A stretch of 64,000 nucleotides of DNA from Pyrofollis japonicus (GTDB lineage: Archaea > Thermoproteota > Thermoprotei_A > Sulfolobales > Pyrodictiaceae). This document shows, piece by piece, positions 27,169 to 36,746 of the stretch. The first letter of the stretch is position 1. Each line of letters begins with the position of its first letter. Under the pieces are notes generated by a model, which saw only the letters and a list, made by a program, of their open reading frames with translations, was not told the origin of the DNA and searched no databases. The DNA is taken from the NCBI RefSeq assembly GCF_033097485.1, contig NZ_AP028634.1, forward strand, positions 1,045,126 to 1,109,125, read 5' to 3'. The position numbers and the translations under genes are program-made.

Positions 27169-28248
27169 TTGGCGGGCAGGACTGCCTCTGTGCTTGCAAG
27201 GCGTGCCGTGTTCCTCACAATAGCACTTATCTTGATAATGATACTGACTGCTGCGATTATCGGTGCCTCTGGTTACGACGAGAAAGTGATAAGGGCGATT
27301 ATTGGAACCGAGCTCCAGGCTTATAGGCAGTCGCTTCAACGCCAGAATATACCTGCGACGGAGATTCAGAAGCTTGTTGAGCAGCGTAAGCAAGAACTAA
27401 TAGAAATATATGGGCTCAATAAGCCGTGGACTGCGCGTGTCCTTCCTATGGCGTTCCGTGCTCTGAAGCTTGATCTGGGCTATGTAAAGAGCCGCGCGGT
27501 TGCCGATGTCGTGGGGAAGCAGTTGCCTCTTAGCGTTAAGGATGCTATCCTAACGGTTCTCCCAAGAACGATAGTGATGTTGACTGTCGCCGAGCTCATA
27601 TGTGCTGCTATAGCTCTCCGGCTTGCTCCATTGATAGCCTATAAGCGTGGAAGCCTTCTCGATAAATCGGTCATAGCGTATGCGGCGTTTACTAATGCCC
27701 TACCTATATGGTGGCTAGGCCTTATAGCAATATTCTTGTTTGGCTACGAGTTACGCATCGCTCCGACAGATTATAGGATAGTGATTAAGTATATTAACGA
27801 GTTTACAAGCAATCCTGGCGACGCCATGATAGGTTTGCTCAAAGTATCATGGCTACCGGTCACGGTGGTCGTGATAGGCCTTCTAGGCGGCTGGCTCTAC
27901 GGTATACGAGCAATAGCTATACGTGTAGTCAACGAGGACTACGTCTATGTTGCAAAAGCTAAGGGCCTTCCAGAGGAAATAGTGGTCAAGCGCTACATTC
28001 TTCGAGTAATTCTGGGACCCGTGCTAACAATAGTGATACTGGCTCTTGCCGGCTCAATAGGTGGCTTCATTATCACGGAGTCAGTCTTCGACTGGCCAGG
28101 CATGGGTTCACTATACTATGCAGCAATAACGAGCGGTGATGCACCAACGCTCATCGGGCTCATATACATAACAACGTTGGTGTATATACTGGCGAGGTTT
28201 ACTCTAGAGGTACTATACATACTCGTAGATCCACGTGTCCGTTACTAA
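27169..28248 (+). CDS. Peptide-type ABC transporter permease, DppB-like
   Basis: 359 residues, BPD-transporter fold. A first TM at about 13-33 is followed by an outside segment, then a cluster of TMs from about 135. The cytoplasmic EAA loop is visible as YVYVAKAKGLPEEIVVKRYILR, with the conserved Ala and Gly. The terminal FDWPGMGSLYYAAI and VYILVDPRVRY are DppB hallmarks. TTG start. First permease of the transporter operon, 101 bases before the second. Confidence 0.9.
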   Translation: MAGRTASVLARRAVFLTIALILIMILTAAIIGASGYDEKVIRAIIGTELQAYRQSLQRQNIPATEIQKLVEQRKQELIEIYGLNKPWTARVLPMAFRALKLDLGYVKSRAVADVVGKQLPLSVKDAILTVLPRTIVMLTVAELICAAIALRLAPLIAYKRGSLLDKSVIAYAAFTNALPIWWLGLIAIFLFGYELRIAPTDYRIVIKYINEFTSNPGDAMIGLLKVSWLPVTVVVIGLLGGWLYGIRAIAIRVVNEDYVYVAKAKGLPEEIVVKRYILRVILGPVLTIVILALAGSIGGFIITESVFDWPGMGSLYYAAITSGDAPTLIGLIYITTLVYILARFTLEVLYILVDPRVRY

Positions 28249-28349
28249 CCAAACTGTGTTTTTACGCAATTCATGTCTGTCTTAAACATGCTTCGTAGTG
28301 ATTGATAAAGGATGTGTATGAGATAGGCCTCTTACCTGGGGGATAGGGT

Positions 28350-29879
28350 TTGAGCACGAAAGCTGCAGAAGTAAGGAAGAGAATGGCTAAGGCACGGTCG
28401 GAGAGATTCCGCGAGGCAAGAGAGATTCTTGACGAGGTCTGGAGGAGCCTAATGGGTAAAACGGGCCTCATACTCATAGTGTTCTTAGTAATTGTGTCAA
28501 TTTACGCGCTGGTTTCGATGCCGCCAAATATAGTCAAGCTTTGGAATGATCCTAAGGCGTGGGAAGATAATCCATCAGTAGTTCCGCCTACCTGGGTCAG
28601 CTACTTCGGGACACCCGTTGCCCCCCACGTCGCAAAGGTGCTGAAGCCTTCACAGCAAGGAGTATATAGCTCGGCAATGATTGAGAACGCTGTTCCTGTT
28701 GCTGGTTTTGTGCAGGTCTTCTCGCTAGACTACAGACTTGACGCCAAGGCGTTCCCACAAGACATTATTGCTAAGATTGTTGATGCCTCTGCGAACCCTG
28801 TTGGCGGTGTACAACCCATTGTAACGGTGTACATGATTGTAAAGAGGCCCGACGGGCTCGTCGTCATGGTTAATTCGCCTGCGCCGCAGCCCCTCAAGGA
28901 CATTATTGCGGCTGGCGTCATAAGGCTTGACCCTGCGCAGACAGCTGCCTCTCTTGCAGCAGCTTTTAACATAAGCCTTACGGAGGCCCAGGCGCAGCCC
29001 ATACGGCTATTGTTCGGCAAGCTGGTCGGCAACCGTGTTGAACCGTTGCTCGGCACGTACAAGATAGACTTGATACTAATGTATGGCGGTGTTGACCCAC
29101 ACTCCATGGAGCAAGCTGTGAAGCAGGGCACCTCCGGCATACAGAGTGTCAAGATGATAGTAAAGGGCTCGGCCTACGGACTAATGGGCACCGACTACGT
29201 TGGCCACGACCTCTGGCTCGGCCTGCTCTTCGGATTCCCAGCCGCGTTGGCCGTTGGCTTCTTCGGCGCAGTAACAGCGGCACTCATAGGCATGATTATG
29301 GGAGTTATAAGCGGCTACTATGGCGGATGGGTTGACGAACTCATTCAGCGTACAGTAGACGTCCTCGGAAACATACCGCTTCTCCCAATACTGGTGCTGA
29401 TAGGCGTTATTGTACAGGAATGGAACATTAGTCCCTGGGCGCGCTTGTTCATAATTATCGGCGTACTCGTTCTCGTATCCTGGGGCGGCTTAACGATAAT
29501 CGTCAGATCAATGGTTCTCAGCATTAAGTCAGAACCATATATTGAGGCCGCGAAGGCGGTTGGCGCGAGCAATACGAGGATAATGTTTCGCCACATAGTG
29601 CCGCAGATATTGCCCTACGTGTTCGCTAACCTAGTGTTCTCGGTCCCAGCGGCAATACTGACCGAGGCCGGTCTAAGCATCCTAGGCATAAGGCACGGCC
29701 TGCCAACATGGGGCGCCATATTGAGCGATGCGGAGGCCTATGTTAGGAGCGGTGGCAGCTACGCGGTGTGGTGGTGGATACTGCCGCCTGGCATACTCAT
29801 AGGTATAACCTCTGTAGCATTCGTGTTCCTAGGACTCGCGCTCGAAACAGTAGTTGAGCCAAGGCTCCGCAGGAGGTGA
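28350..29879 (+). CDS. Peptide-type ABC transporter permease, DppC-like, with extra outside domain
   Basis: 509 residues against the usual about 300. TM1 is at 32-52. Residues about 53-280 form an inserted, probably extracytoplasmic domain. The standard DppC core then begins at GLMGTDYVGHDLWLGLLFG and includes the EAA loop YIEAAKAVGASNTRIMFRHI. The last TM ends LALETVVEPRLRRR. TTG start after GGGGGATAGGG. The inserted domain may contact the equally enlarged binding protein. Confidence 0.9.
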   Translation: MSTKAAEVRKRMAKARSERFREAREILDEVWRSLMGKTGLILIVFLVIVSIYALVSMPPNIVKLWNDPKAWEDNPSVVPPTWVSYFGTPVAPHVAKVLKPSQQGVYSSAMIENAVPVAGFVQVFSLDYRLDAKAFPQDIIAKIVDASANPVGGVQPIVTVYMIVKRPDGLVVMVNSPAPQPLKDIIAAGVIRLDPAQTAASLAAAFNISLTEAQAQPIRLLFGKLVGNRVEPLLGTYKIDLILMYGGVDPHSMEQAVKQGTSGIQSVKMIVKGSAYGLMGTDYVGHDLWLGLLFGFPAALAVGFFGAVTAALIGMIMGVISGYYGGWVDELIQRTVDVLGNIPLLPILVLIGVIVQEWNISPWARLFIIIGVLVLVSWGGLTIIVRSMVLSIKSEPYIEAAKAVGASNTRIMFRHIVPQILPYVFANLVFSVPAAILTEAGLSILGIRHGLPTWGAILSDAEAYVRSGGSYAVWWWILPPGILIGITSVAFVFLGLALETVVEPRLRRR

Positions 29880-29886
29880 GGTGTAT

Positions 29887-31011
29887 ATGAGTAAGACAGT
29901 TATGAGTCAAAATGGCGTAATTAAGGCGGAGGAGCTAAGAGTATGGTTCCCTGTAAGGCGAAGCATTGTTGACGCCCTCCGTGGAAGACCCCAGCTCTTC
30001 GTCCATGCAGTCGACGGTGTCACGTTCGAGATACATGAGGCGGAAATATTCTGCCTTGTAGGAGAAAGCGGTTGCGGCAAAACTACGACGGGTAGGGCAC
30101 TCCTACGCCTCATAGACAAGAGCAATGTTCGTGGTGGCCACGTCTACTTCCGCCCCAGCAAGGAGGTCTACGAGGAGGTTGCGCGACTAGCTCCTCAAGC
30201 AGTGGTTGAGGAGGGCGTCATAGACCTCTACCGGGTACCGGATAAGGCTATGAAGCCTCTGCGCAGGGAGCTACAAATAGTGTTCCAGGACCCCTTCGGC
30301 AGCCTCAACCCGCGCATGAAGATAGGCGATATACTCGAAGAGCCGCTCATAATTCACGGCATAGGTTCTACCCCGGAGGAGCGTGCAGAGATCATAGCGA
30401 GAGCCCTTGAAATCGTCAAGCTTACACCGCCCGAGGAGTTCGTTGATAGGTATCCGCACCAGCTCAGCGGTGGGCAGAGACAGAGAGTAGTGATAGCGAG
30501 AGCACTGCTCCTCAACCCAAGATTCCTCGTTGCCGACGAGCCTGTATCAATGCTCGACGTATCTATACGTGCAGAGATCCTCGAGATACTGTTCGAGCTG
30601 AAGGAGAAGCACGGCCTAGCGCAGCTGTTCATTACACACGACCTAGCGCTCGCGAGGCACGTGTGCGACCGATTAGCAGTAATGTACCTTGGCAGGATAG
30701 TCGAGATGGGACCAACCGACGTAGTCATATCGAAGCCACTGCACCCCTACACTAGGGCGCTCATGGCAGCAGTACCTGAGCCCGACCCGCGCAACAGGCT
30801 CCGCGTAAGAAACGTCCCGATAAAGGGCGAGGTAACAAGCGCGGTTCACTTGCCGAGAGGATGCAGGTTTAGGCCGAGATGCGTAGCATACGACCAGACG
30901 CCAGCAGTGAGACCGAAATGCGACTCAGAAGAACCGCCACTCTTCGAGGCGGAGCCAGGGCACCACGTCGCCTGCTGGCTACACGCCCCGAGAGAAAAAC
31001 TCGGGGCATAG
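29887..31011 (+). CDS. Peptide-type ABC transporter ATPase, DppF/OppF-like
   Basis: 374 residues. Walker A GESGCGKTTTGRALL, Q-loop FQDPFGSLNPRMK, signature LSGGQRQR, Walker B FLVADEPVSMLD and switch His in FITHDLAL. The C-terminal oligopeptide-transporter extension has the cysteine cluster CRFRPRC, PKC and CWL, known to bind an Fe-S cluster in some OppD/DppD proteins. ATG at 29887 is preferred, with GGAGGTGAGG before it. This is the only ATPase gene in the operon; family members usually come as DppD plus DppF, so it may work as a homodimer or with a subunit encoded elsewhere. Confidence 0.93.
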   Translation: MSKTVMSQNGVIKAEELRVWFPVRRSIVDALRGRPQLFVHAVDGVTFEIHEAEIFCLVGESGCGKTTTGRALLRLIDKSNVRGGHVYFRPSKEVYEEVARLAPQAVVEEGVIDLYRVPDKAMKPLRRELQIVFQDPFGSLNPRMKIGDILEEPLIIHGIGSTPEERAEIIARALEIVKLTPPEEFVDRYPHQLSGGQRQRVVIARALLLNPRFLVADEPVSMLDVSIRAEILEILFELKEKHGLAQLFITHDLALARHVCDRLAVMYLGRIVEMGPTDVVISKPLHPYTRALMAAVPEPDPRNRLRVRNVPIKGEVTSAVHLPRGCRFRPRCVAYDQTPAVRPKCDSEEPPLFEAEPGHHVACWLHAPREKLGA

Positions 31012-31152
31012 CCCTTTTCTCGACCCGGAATAATTTTTAAGATAATTCCTCGCCACGTCCAAACCCTGGCTAATGTATCTAGCTTCTGGCACGGTGTTAC
31101 TTCCTCCTAACCCAACTATCCAGCTCCTAACCCAGTATGCTTGTCGGGGAGA

Positions 31153-31746
31153 ATGTTGCAGAGATATGGTAAACTCCTCCTAAGCATAGGATACTTGTCC
31201 GCACCCTTTGCCGGACCCGGCTCAGCAGTAATAACGGCCGCGGGCTGGCTCTCCTACGGCTCCGAGTCCGGCAAGAACCACTTGAGCATGATCGGGCTCA
31301 TAGGCCTGCTAGGTGTTGCGGGAATACTAAGCGGCACCTATGTGGCCAGCCTCTCCGGGCTACAGGGCGCCGGGGGAGTACTGCTGCTACTCTACTTCGC
31401 CCTCGGAGTCGCGGCGATATGGATGCTCGGCTCGGAGCACAACAACTCAGCACTAAAGGCTGCCGCAATGCTGCTCGCAGTCTCATGGCTCCTAGCAGTA
31501 GCTGGCGCCAGCGACATAAGCAGCGCCACTAGCGCTGCATCGGGCACGGTCATCGACTGGGGAGGAGTCTCCTGGGCAAACGCGGCAGCACACAACGTTA
31601 TACAGAAGATAGGCGGCTCAGCGGCAATAGCAAAGGCCCTTGCCCTGCTAGGAGCGGTGCTAGCGAGCTTTGGCTTCCTATCGCTAAACGAAGCGCGTAC
31701 CGGTATATCGCATGAAGAAACAATATTCAGCATAGGAACATACTAA
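31153..31746 (+). CDS. Multi-pass membrane protein, unknown
   Basis: 197 residues from ATG 31153 (GGGGAG just upstream). Five to six hydrophobic segments: about 5-25, 43-62, 65-85, 92-112 and 160-180, Gly/Ala-rich. A polar outside loop lies between (SDISSATSAASGTVIDWGG). No family recognised. It follows the ABC transporter by about 140 bases with its own likely TATA (TTTTTAAGA near 31034), so probably a separate unit. Confidence 0.75.
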   Translation: MLQRYGKLLLSIGYLSAPFAGPGSAVITAAGWLSYGSESGKNHLSMIGLIGLLGVAGILSGTYVASLSGLQGAGGVLLLLYFALGVAAIWMLGSEHNNSALKAAAMLLAVSWLLAVAGASDISSATSAASGTVIDWGGVSWANAAAHNVIQKIGGSAAIAKALALLGAVLASFGFLSLNEARTGISHEETIFSIGTY

Positions 31747-31908
31747 GAGCCAGCCCGTTAAGCGTTTTTATACCTCCAAGGATTCTCCCTCTTCATAGCA
31801 CTGATATTGGTTCTCTCGCCTTCTTCTCTATTAGCCGCATGTCCTTTGCACGGTTTTCTCTGAGCGCTTTAATACCCGCTTCTTAATAGGTATTACCACA
31901 CGTAGAGG

Positions 31909-32580
31909 GTGCAAGACAATTTGAGCACAGAAGCAAGCACACTGCGCCCAACAACCGGGATAATAAAGCCCCGCTTCAGCATAAGAAAGAACGGTGACGG
32001 CAGCCTCGTGCCACGGCACCACAGCGGCATAGACCCGGGCCTCGTGGGAGAGAAAGCATTCAAGCACCCGGCTGTGGCGAAGTGGTGGGGCTGGCTACTA
32101 AGCGAATACGAGCCCCCATATAGCGTGGCACTGATAACTCCGTGTAGCAACGTCAAGCCGTACACGAAGAGTCCTACGAGCAGAAAGATAAGAGGCCTAC
32201 TAAGGCGCCTAGACCTATGGGATAGTGAAAACAATAGGCCCCGAGGCATTGTTTGGCTATACTTCAGCGACTTGCTGATATTCGTGCCCTACGAGCAGGC
32301 CGAGGAGTACCCGGCCTGCTGCTACGAGGTGCCACCTCAACTCGTCCTAGCGAACCCGGGGCTGGTTGAGCTCGTAACTAGCAAGCTGTCGGAGGCCGTC
32401 AAGCACCTAGCCGATTACTTGGAGCAATTCGTCGTGTTCTTGCCAAGGAGGCACCTTACCTTGTGGGAGGCGGCGAAGAAGAAGTCGGCTAGATGGCCCG
32501 CAGAGCTGAGAGTAAAGTACACCCTCTTCTCGACAAGCGGGGTAGAAGCAGCGCTTAAGACCGTACTAGAAGAGCGTTGA
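31909..32580 (+). CDS. DUF5591/ArcS-like domain protein
   Basis: 223 residues, GTG start. ITPCSNVKPYTKSPTSRKI (about residues 76-94) matches the (L/T)PCSxxKPYxxSxSH/R pattern of the central DUF5591 domain of archaeosine synthase ArcS, which modifies G15 in archaeal tRNA. No N-terminal transglycosylase or PUA domain is attached, so this is a stand-alone short form. Part of the family functions with a radical SAM partner (RaSEA), and the next gene is a radical SAM protein. Function is inferred from one motif plus neighbour. A CTTTAATACCC TATA lies about 40 bases upstream. Confidence 0.6.
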   Translation: MQDNLSTEASTLRPTTGIIKPRFSIRKNGDGSLVPRHHSGIDPGLVGEKAFKHPAVAKWWGWLLSEYEPPYSVALITPCSNVKPYTKSPTSRKIRGLLRRLDLWDSENNRPRGIVWLYFSDLLIFVPYEQAEEYPACCYEVPPQLVLANPGLVELVTSKLSEAVKHLADYLEQFVVFLPRRHLTLWEAAKKKSARWPAELRVKYTLFSTSGVEAALKTVLEER

Positions 32581-32690
32581 CGTGATGCCAGCAACTCTTT
32601 TCAAGTATTACTCTTCAAAGCCTCCCATGAGGAGCAGCTCGGCCAGCGCTCTAACATATCCTTGCCCAAGAAACGGGGAAGCTAGGACCC

Positions 32691-33755
32691 ATGGCCTGGG
32701 AGTGGAAGTGGAGCAAGCACACAATACTCTTCAAGGGAGCAGAGAGCTTCGAGCAAACCGAGGCCCCGGTCTACCATAGCACCGGAGGGCCGTTGTTCAA
32801 GACGCTTCTCAGCAGCGGTTGCAGAATGGACTGCCGCTACTGCCCATTTGCCCGTTTCTGTAGAATTGCGCGCGAGCGCTGGGATCGGGAAAAGCTCGTT
32901 AAGGCATTTCTCACAGCGTACGAGGAGGGAATAGTTCGCGGACTCTTTCTTAGCAGCGCGCTCTACGGCGACCCCGAGAGGGTTACGACAGATATAATCG
33001 AGGTTGCAGAGGAGCTTCGCAGAAGGGGATACAACGGCTATATACATCTGCGCCTAATGCCCGGTACGCCGTCTCAGCTCGTGAAAAGGGCGCTAGAGGT
33101 AGCAGACAGGGTGGGGATAAACCTAGAGGCTCCTAACCCCTCAGCTTTCTCCGAGATAGCTCCTAGCAAGGGTAGCTGGAGTCTAGATATCTACTCAAAG
33201 CTACTCTACGCGGCAAGAATAGCCAAGAGCGCGAAGCGCGTTGACACGCAGCTAGTTCTCGGTGCAAGCGACGAGACGGACACCGAGGTCTTAAGCCTCA
33301 TAGAAGTACTCGTATCTAACGGCATAGGCATAGTCCACTTCAGCCCCTATACACCAATACCTGGCACGCCTCTCGCAGAGAAAAAGAAGAAGCCAACCCC
33401 TCTCTGGAGGACAAAACAGCTCTATGAAGCCCTTGTCCTCATACGAGACTACGGGTTTAGGCTAAAAGACATCAAGCCGCTAATCAGGGAAGACGGCAAC
33501 ATGCCGCGGCTAGGTAAAAGCCTCAAGGAAAGCATAGCAGAGCTACATCCAGGCTGGTTCCCTGTAGACATAGCCACAGCTGGTCAACAAGAACTCCTCC
33601 GTGTACCCGGTATAGGTCCTCGCAGCGCCCGGGCCATCATCAAGCTGCGCCGCTCGGGGCAGAAACTGGACGTATTTACGCTACAGAAAATCCTCGGTCC
33701 TCAGCGCCTAAGGAAGGCCCTCCCCTTCCTAGACCTCTCTAACACCAATAGGTAA
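32691..33755 (+). CDS. Radical SAM protein with C-terminal helix-hairpin-helix domain
   Basis: 354 residues. The cluster motif C44-x3-C48-x2-C51 (SGCRMDCRYCPF) binds the 4Fe-4S that cleaves SAM. A TIM-barrel core follows (GLFLSSALYGDPERV, VDTQLVLGASDETD). The C-terminus has a helix-hairpin-helix DNA/RNA-binding motif: LLRVPGIGPRSARAII at about 303-318. This combination is the family annotated as putative DNA modification/repair radical SAM protein, which in bacteria pairs with a UDG-like protein. Here its neighbour is ArcS-like, which raises a tRNA-modification role as an alternative. Confidence 0.88.
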   Translation: MAWEWKWSKHTILFKGAESFEQTEAPVYHSTGGPLFKTLLSSGCRMDCRYCPFARFCRIARERWDREKLVKAFLTAYEEGIVRGLFLSSALYGDPERVTTDIIEVAEELRRRGYNGYIHLRLMPGTPSQLVKRALEVADRVGINLEAPNPSAFSEIAPSKGSWSLDIYSKLLYAARIAKSAKRVDTQLVLGASDETDTEVLSLIEVLVSNGIGIVHFSPYTPIPGTPLAEKKKKPTPLWRTKQLYEALVLIRDYGFRLKDIKPLIREDGNMPRLGKSLKESIAELHPGWFPVDIATAGQQELLRVPGIGPRSARAIIKLRRSGQKLDVFTLQKILGPQRLRKALPFLDLSNTNR

Positions 33756-33931
33756 GCGTACAACATAGACAAGGCCTTTAATGGGCTTCTATGCTCATTG
33801 AGCAGAAACCAGTGATACCCGGCGCCCTGGTATACAAGAGCACTACGAATATGTAGCTGAGATAGATACTGCTAAGTTAGCGGGGAAGCAGGGCCAATAG
33901 TGCCCTGAAGCCACTCTTCCGGTGAAGCAAT

Positions 33932-34696
33932 GTGATAAGCGGGGAGATTGCTAGGAGCAGCGGTGCCCAGAGCAGCCGGGTTCATCAAGTAATCATTCGC
34001 TACACGCTGTACTTTCTACCATTCCTAGTCGCTTACATGCTTTACGAATCAATTAGGGCGATAGTTGTAAGTGTGCGCGGCCTAGTCTACTATGGATTCC
34101 TTCTGGAAATGAGCAAGAAGTTATTTGGAACACCGCTCACCCTGGTTCTCGCATCTCATCGAAACATAGTCCTAGACATTGTTGCCGGAGTTGTCTACGC
34201 GCTGCACCCTATCTACTTCTTCCTATTCGCTGTCTACGCGTTGTTAAAGAGTAAGCGTGTATTCGAATACCTCTTAGCCGCGTTCATAGTTAGCAGCGCT
34301 GTCGCGATAACAGTGTACGTAGTGATGCCCAGTGCTCCTCCCTGGATAGCACTGCCCGGAGTACAGCGCCCACCCAACTTCCTCCTAGAAATCCTTGAGA
34401 AGCTGACAGGGGCACGAATAGATCCTAACCCTTATGCGGCTATGCCTAGCATGCACCTCGCCATGGCCACGATCTTCGCATATTACTACTACCGTCTCCG
34501 GCACAGACTCGTTCTCCCAATAACATGGGTAACCTTGATGGCTTTCTCAACGATGTATACACTAAATCACTACTTCGTAGACGTGGTTGCTGGCATAGCC
34601 TTGGGCCTAGTCTCCTGTATAATTGCTGATCGCTACCTCGGACCAAGACTTGGTAATAGCCTTGAGAGGATTGTTGCAAAGCTAGTAGCAGACTAG
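33932..34696 (+). CDS. PAP2-superfamily integral membrane phosphatase/phosphotransferase
   Basis: 254 residues with five to six TMs. AMPSMHLAMA and LNHYFVDVVAGIALG give the two catalytic histidines of the type-2 phosphatidic acid phosphatase fold, closest to the inositolphosphotransferase-like subgroup. Likely acts on polyprenyl or archaeal ether-lipid phosphates at the membrane's outer face. GTG start with GGTGA seven bases before. Overlaps the convergent gene by 15 bases. Confidence 0.88.
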   Translation: MISGEIARSSGAQSSRVHQVIIRYTLYFLPFLVAYMLYESIRAIVVSVRGLVYYGFLLEMSKKLFGTPLTLVLASHRNIVLDIVAGVVYALHPIYFFLFAVYALLKSKRVFEYLLAAFIVSSAVAITVYVVMPSAPPWIALPGVQRPPNFLLEILEKLTGARIDPNPYAAMPSMHLAMATIFAYYYYRLRHRLVLPITWVTLMAFSTMYTLNHYFVDVVAGIALGLVSCIIADRYLGPRLGNSLERIVAKLVAD

Positions 34697-35527
34697 CGGC
34701 AGCACAATTGTGACTACTTCGCCGCTTGTCAGCCTTAAGTATACTTGCACCGGAGTCGTTTTATAGACTAGTAGCTCGCCTCTCATCTCTTTGGGGGCAG
34801 TCGGGCCGATCGCACTGTACAATATTGTGAGCTTTGTATAATAGGCATCCTCTCCAAGAACGCCTCCCATTGGTATCGTATATGTTGTCCGAAGCAGGGG
34901 CGCGGGCTCAGAGTCATAGAACTCCCATGCAAGCGTATCCTGTAGCATAAAGAGCTTAACATCAACGCTGGCCAGGGAGTTGAGTCCGCCTTGCTTTGTT
35001 CCTTTAAGGATGAGTCTTGCAAAGAAAGCTTCTCCTAAGCTTGGCTGTATTTTTCTCTCAAAGGGGAAAGCAGTACCCGTAGACAAGTTAATCTTCTCGT
35101 CAAGGACTCTCTCTATGCTTGAGCACATACTCGTCGAAGGCACTATGCGTTCAGCGTAAAATCTTAGAATGGACGCCGAGCCGGGCTTTGTAATGGTTAG
35201 TACCCCTCTATCGCTTGACGAGAAGTACTCCACCATGGTTCCTTTCTCTAGCATTATGGGTGTTGAAGGCTTTACAACCACTGTCTCGTTTTCAACCCTA
35301 ATAGTTATTTTCTCTACAAGGATCTCCTGGCCAGGATTAATAAACATGTGACACCTAAAGATATTCCCTAATATGTCTTCGCATACGCCGTTGGCAAGTA
35401 TGTTCAGCTGCTCTGCTGTGCCCTCTTCGTGTTCTTTCCCGGTACTGAAGAATGCTAATGCCATGACCAGCACGGCTACTAGTATAAGGGCAATAGTCGT
35501 TGCTGCAAGTTTCGTCCTCTTCTCCAA
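34682..35527 (-). CDS. Membrane-anchored extracytoplasmic protein
   Basis: 281 residues. A single N-terminal TM or uncleaved signal (residues 8-28, TTIALILVAVLVMALAFF) with KR before it, then a beta-rich outside domain with two early cysteines (C49, C59) and two later (C134, C280). No recognised family. Next downstream on the same strand from the ABC ATPase 35654-36652, 126 bases away, so possibly co-transcribed with it. Confidence 0.75.
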   Translation of the reverse strand: MEKRTKLAATTIALILVAVLVMALAFFSTGKEHEEGTAEQLNILANGVCEDILGNIFRCHMFINPGQEILVEKITIRVENETVVVKPSTPIMLEKGTMVEYFSSSDRGVLTITKPGSASILRFYAERIVPSTSMCSSIERVLDEKINLSTGTAFPFERKIQPSLGEAFFARLILKGTKQGGLNSLASVDVKLFMLQDTLAWEFYDSEPAPLLRTTYTIPMGGVLGEDAYYTKLTILYSAIGPTAPKEMRGELLVYKTTPVQVYLRLTSGEVVTIVLPLVCY

Positions 35528-35653
35528 CTCCCGTACCGCCCCGCGGCGCTATTATTGCGATAAAAGTATTAGCATTCTCTGCCAAAACCTATAGGCCCTA
35601 CTATGGCCTTTGCACATAAGAAGCCTCGTTGCATGGCTCCGTTTAGCCACGAT

Positions 35654-36652
35654 TTATTCATGAATTGTTACAAGGCTAGTATCAATAACTATGTGTATTT
35701 GTCTATGCTCCAGCTTCTCGGCTTCAAGCGGCGGCACATATGCTCTAAGAAGGGTGCCTGTGCCAGCTAGCCTTACAATCGCTATTGCCCTACCACGCTC
35801 CCTTATAACTTGAACAATTCTCGCTGGATAAGCACCCTCAACTCTTTCTCTGACAAGCTTTACGGCCTCTGGGGGGAATACAGCAGTACCCTCGCCAAGT
35901 CCTAGAACCTCTGCATCAACGATATTGTGGCCGAGGAATACGGCAGCGTCAAGGTTCGGAGGCCTATAGTAGATTTCAGCGGGCTCTCCCTCAGCTATTA
36001 TTCTGCCCTCTACCAATATTGCCATCCTCGTTGCAAGGCTAAGGGCCTCGTCCTGGTCGTGGGTAACGTGGATAACGGTTAGCCCGAGCTCGCGATGAAG
36101 GCTCATAAGCTCTAGCCTGAGCCTCTCGGCAAGAGGCCTATCGAGGTGGCTTAGAGGCTCGTCAAGCAGGAGTATGCGAGGCTCGGTTGCAAGTGCTGCT
36201 GCTAGTGCTGCTCGCTGTAATTGCCCCCCGCTTAGCTCGCCAGGACGCTTATGCGAGACACTGCTAAGCCCAAGCTTCTCAAGCAGCCTCTTTGCCTCCT
36301 CCTCGGCTACGCTCCTCTGCACCTTCCTCCTAGTAGTAATAGCGAGAATGATGTTCTCCTTCACGGAGAGGTGGGGAAGCAGGCCGGGAATCTGCTGAAC
36401 AAGGGCGACCCCCCTAGACCAAGGGGGCAAGCCTCTAGCAGACCTGCCATCAATAACTATATCGCCCCTCGAAGGCTCTACCAGGCCCGCAATAGTCCTC
36501 AATAATGTTGTCTTACCGGAGCCGCTGGGGCCGAGAACGACGAGGTAGCTCCCCCTGGGTACACAGAGGCTAACACCGCGAAGGACCTCCTCGCCCCCAA
36601 GCCTTACGGCCAGACCTCTTACCTCTAGGAAGCACTTGTTGCTTAGCGGCAT
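35654..36652 (-). CDS. ABC transporter ATPase, MalK/UgpC/FbpC-type with TOBE-like tail
   Basis: 332 residues. Walker A GPSGSGKTT, Q-loop LVQQIPGLLPHLSV, signature LSGGQLQR, Walker B ILLLDEPLSHLD, switch VIHVTHDQDEAL. Residues about 235-332 form a TOBE-like regulatory tail. The family energises sugar, glycerol-phosphate or metal-anion importers. No permease or binding protein lies nearby; the 34682 gene could be an accessory. Divergent from a glycerophosphodiester phosphodiesterase. Confidence 0.9.
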   Translation of the reverse strand: MPLSNKCFLEVRGLAVRLGGEEVLRGVSLCVPRGSYLVVLGPSGSGKTTLLRTIAGLVEPSRGDIVIDGRSARGLPPWSRGVALVQQIPGLLPHLSVKENIILAITTRRKVQRSVAEEEAKRLLEKLGLSSVSHKRPGELSGGQLQRAALAAALATEPRILLLDEPLSHLDRPLAERLRLELMSLHRELGLTVIHVTHDQDEALSLATRMAILVEGRIIAEGEPAEIYYRPPNLDAAVFLGHNIVDAEVLGLGEGTAVFPPEAVKLVRERVEGAYPARIVQVIRERGRAIAIVRLAGTGTLLRAYVPPLEAEKLEHRQIHIVIDTSLVTIHE

Positions 36653-36746
36653 TCCCCAGCCCCTATGGAGTGGCTCCGAGAGCCTTAGAAGGCCTAGGCC
36701 GATATCCTCCTATACGGTCTGAGAAACCCTGGAGGCTAAAATAGCC

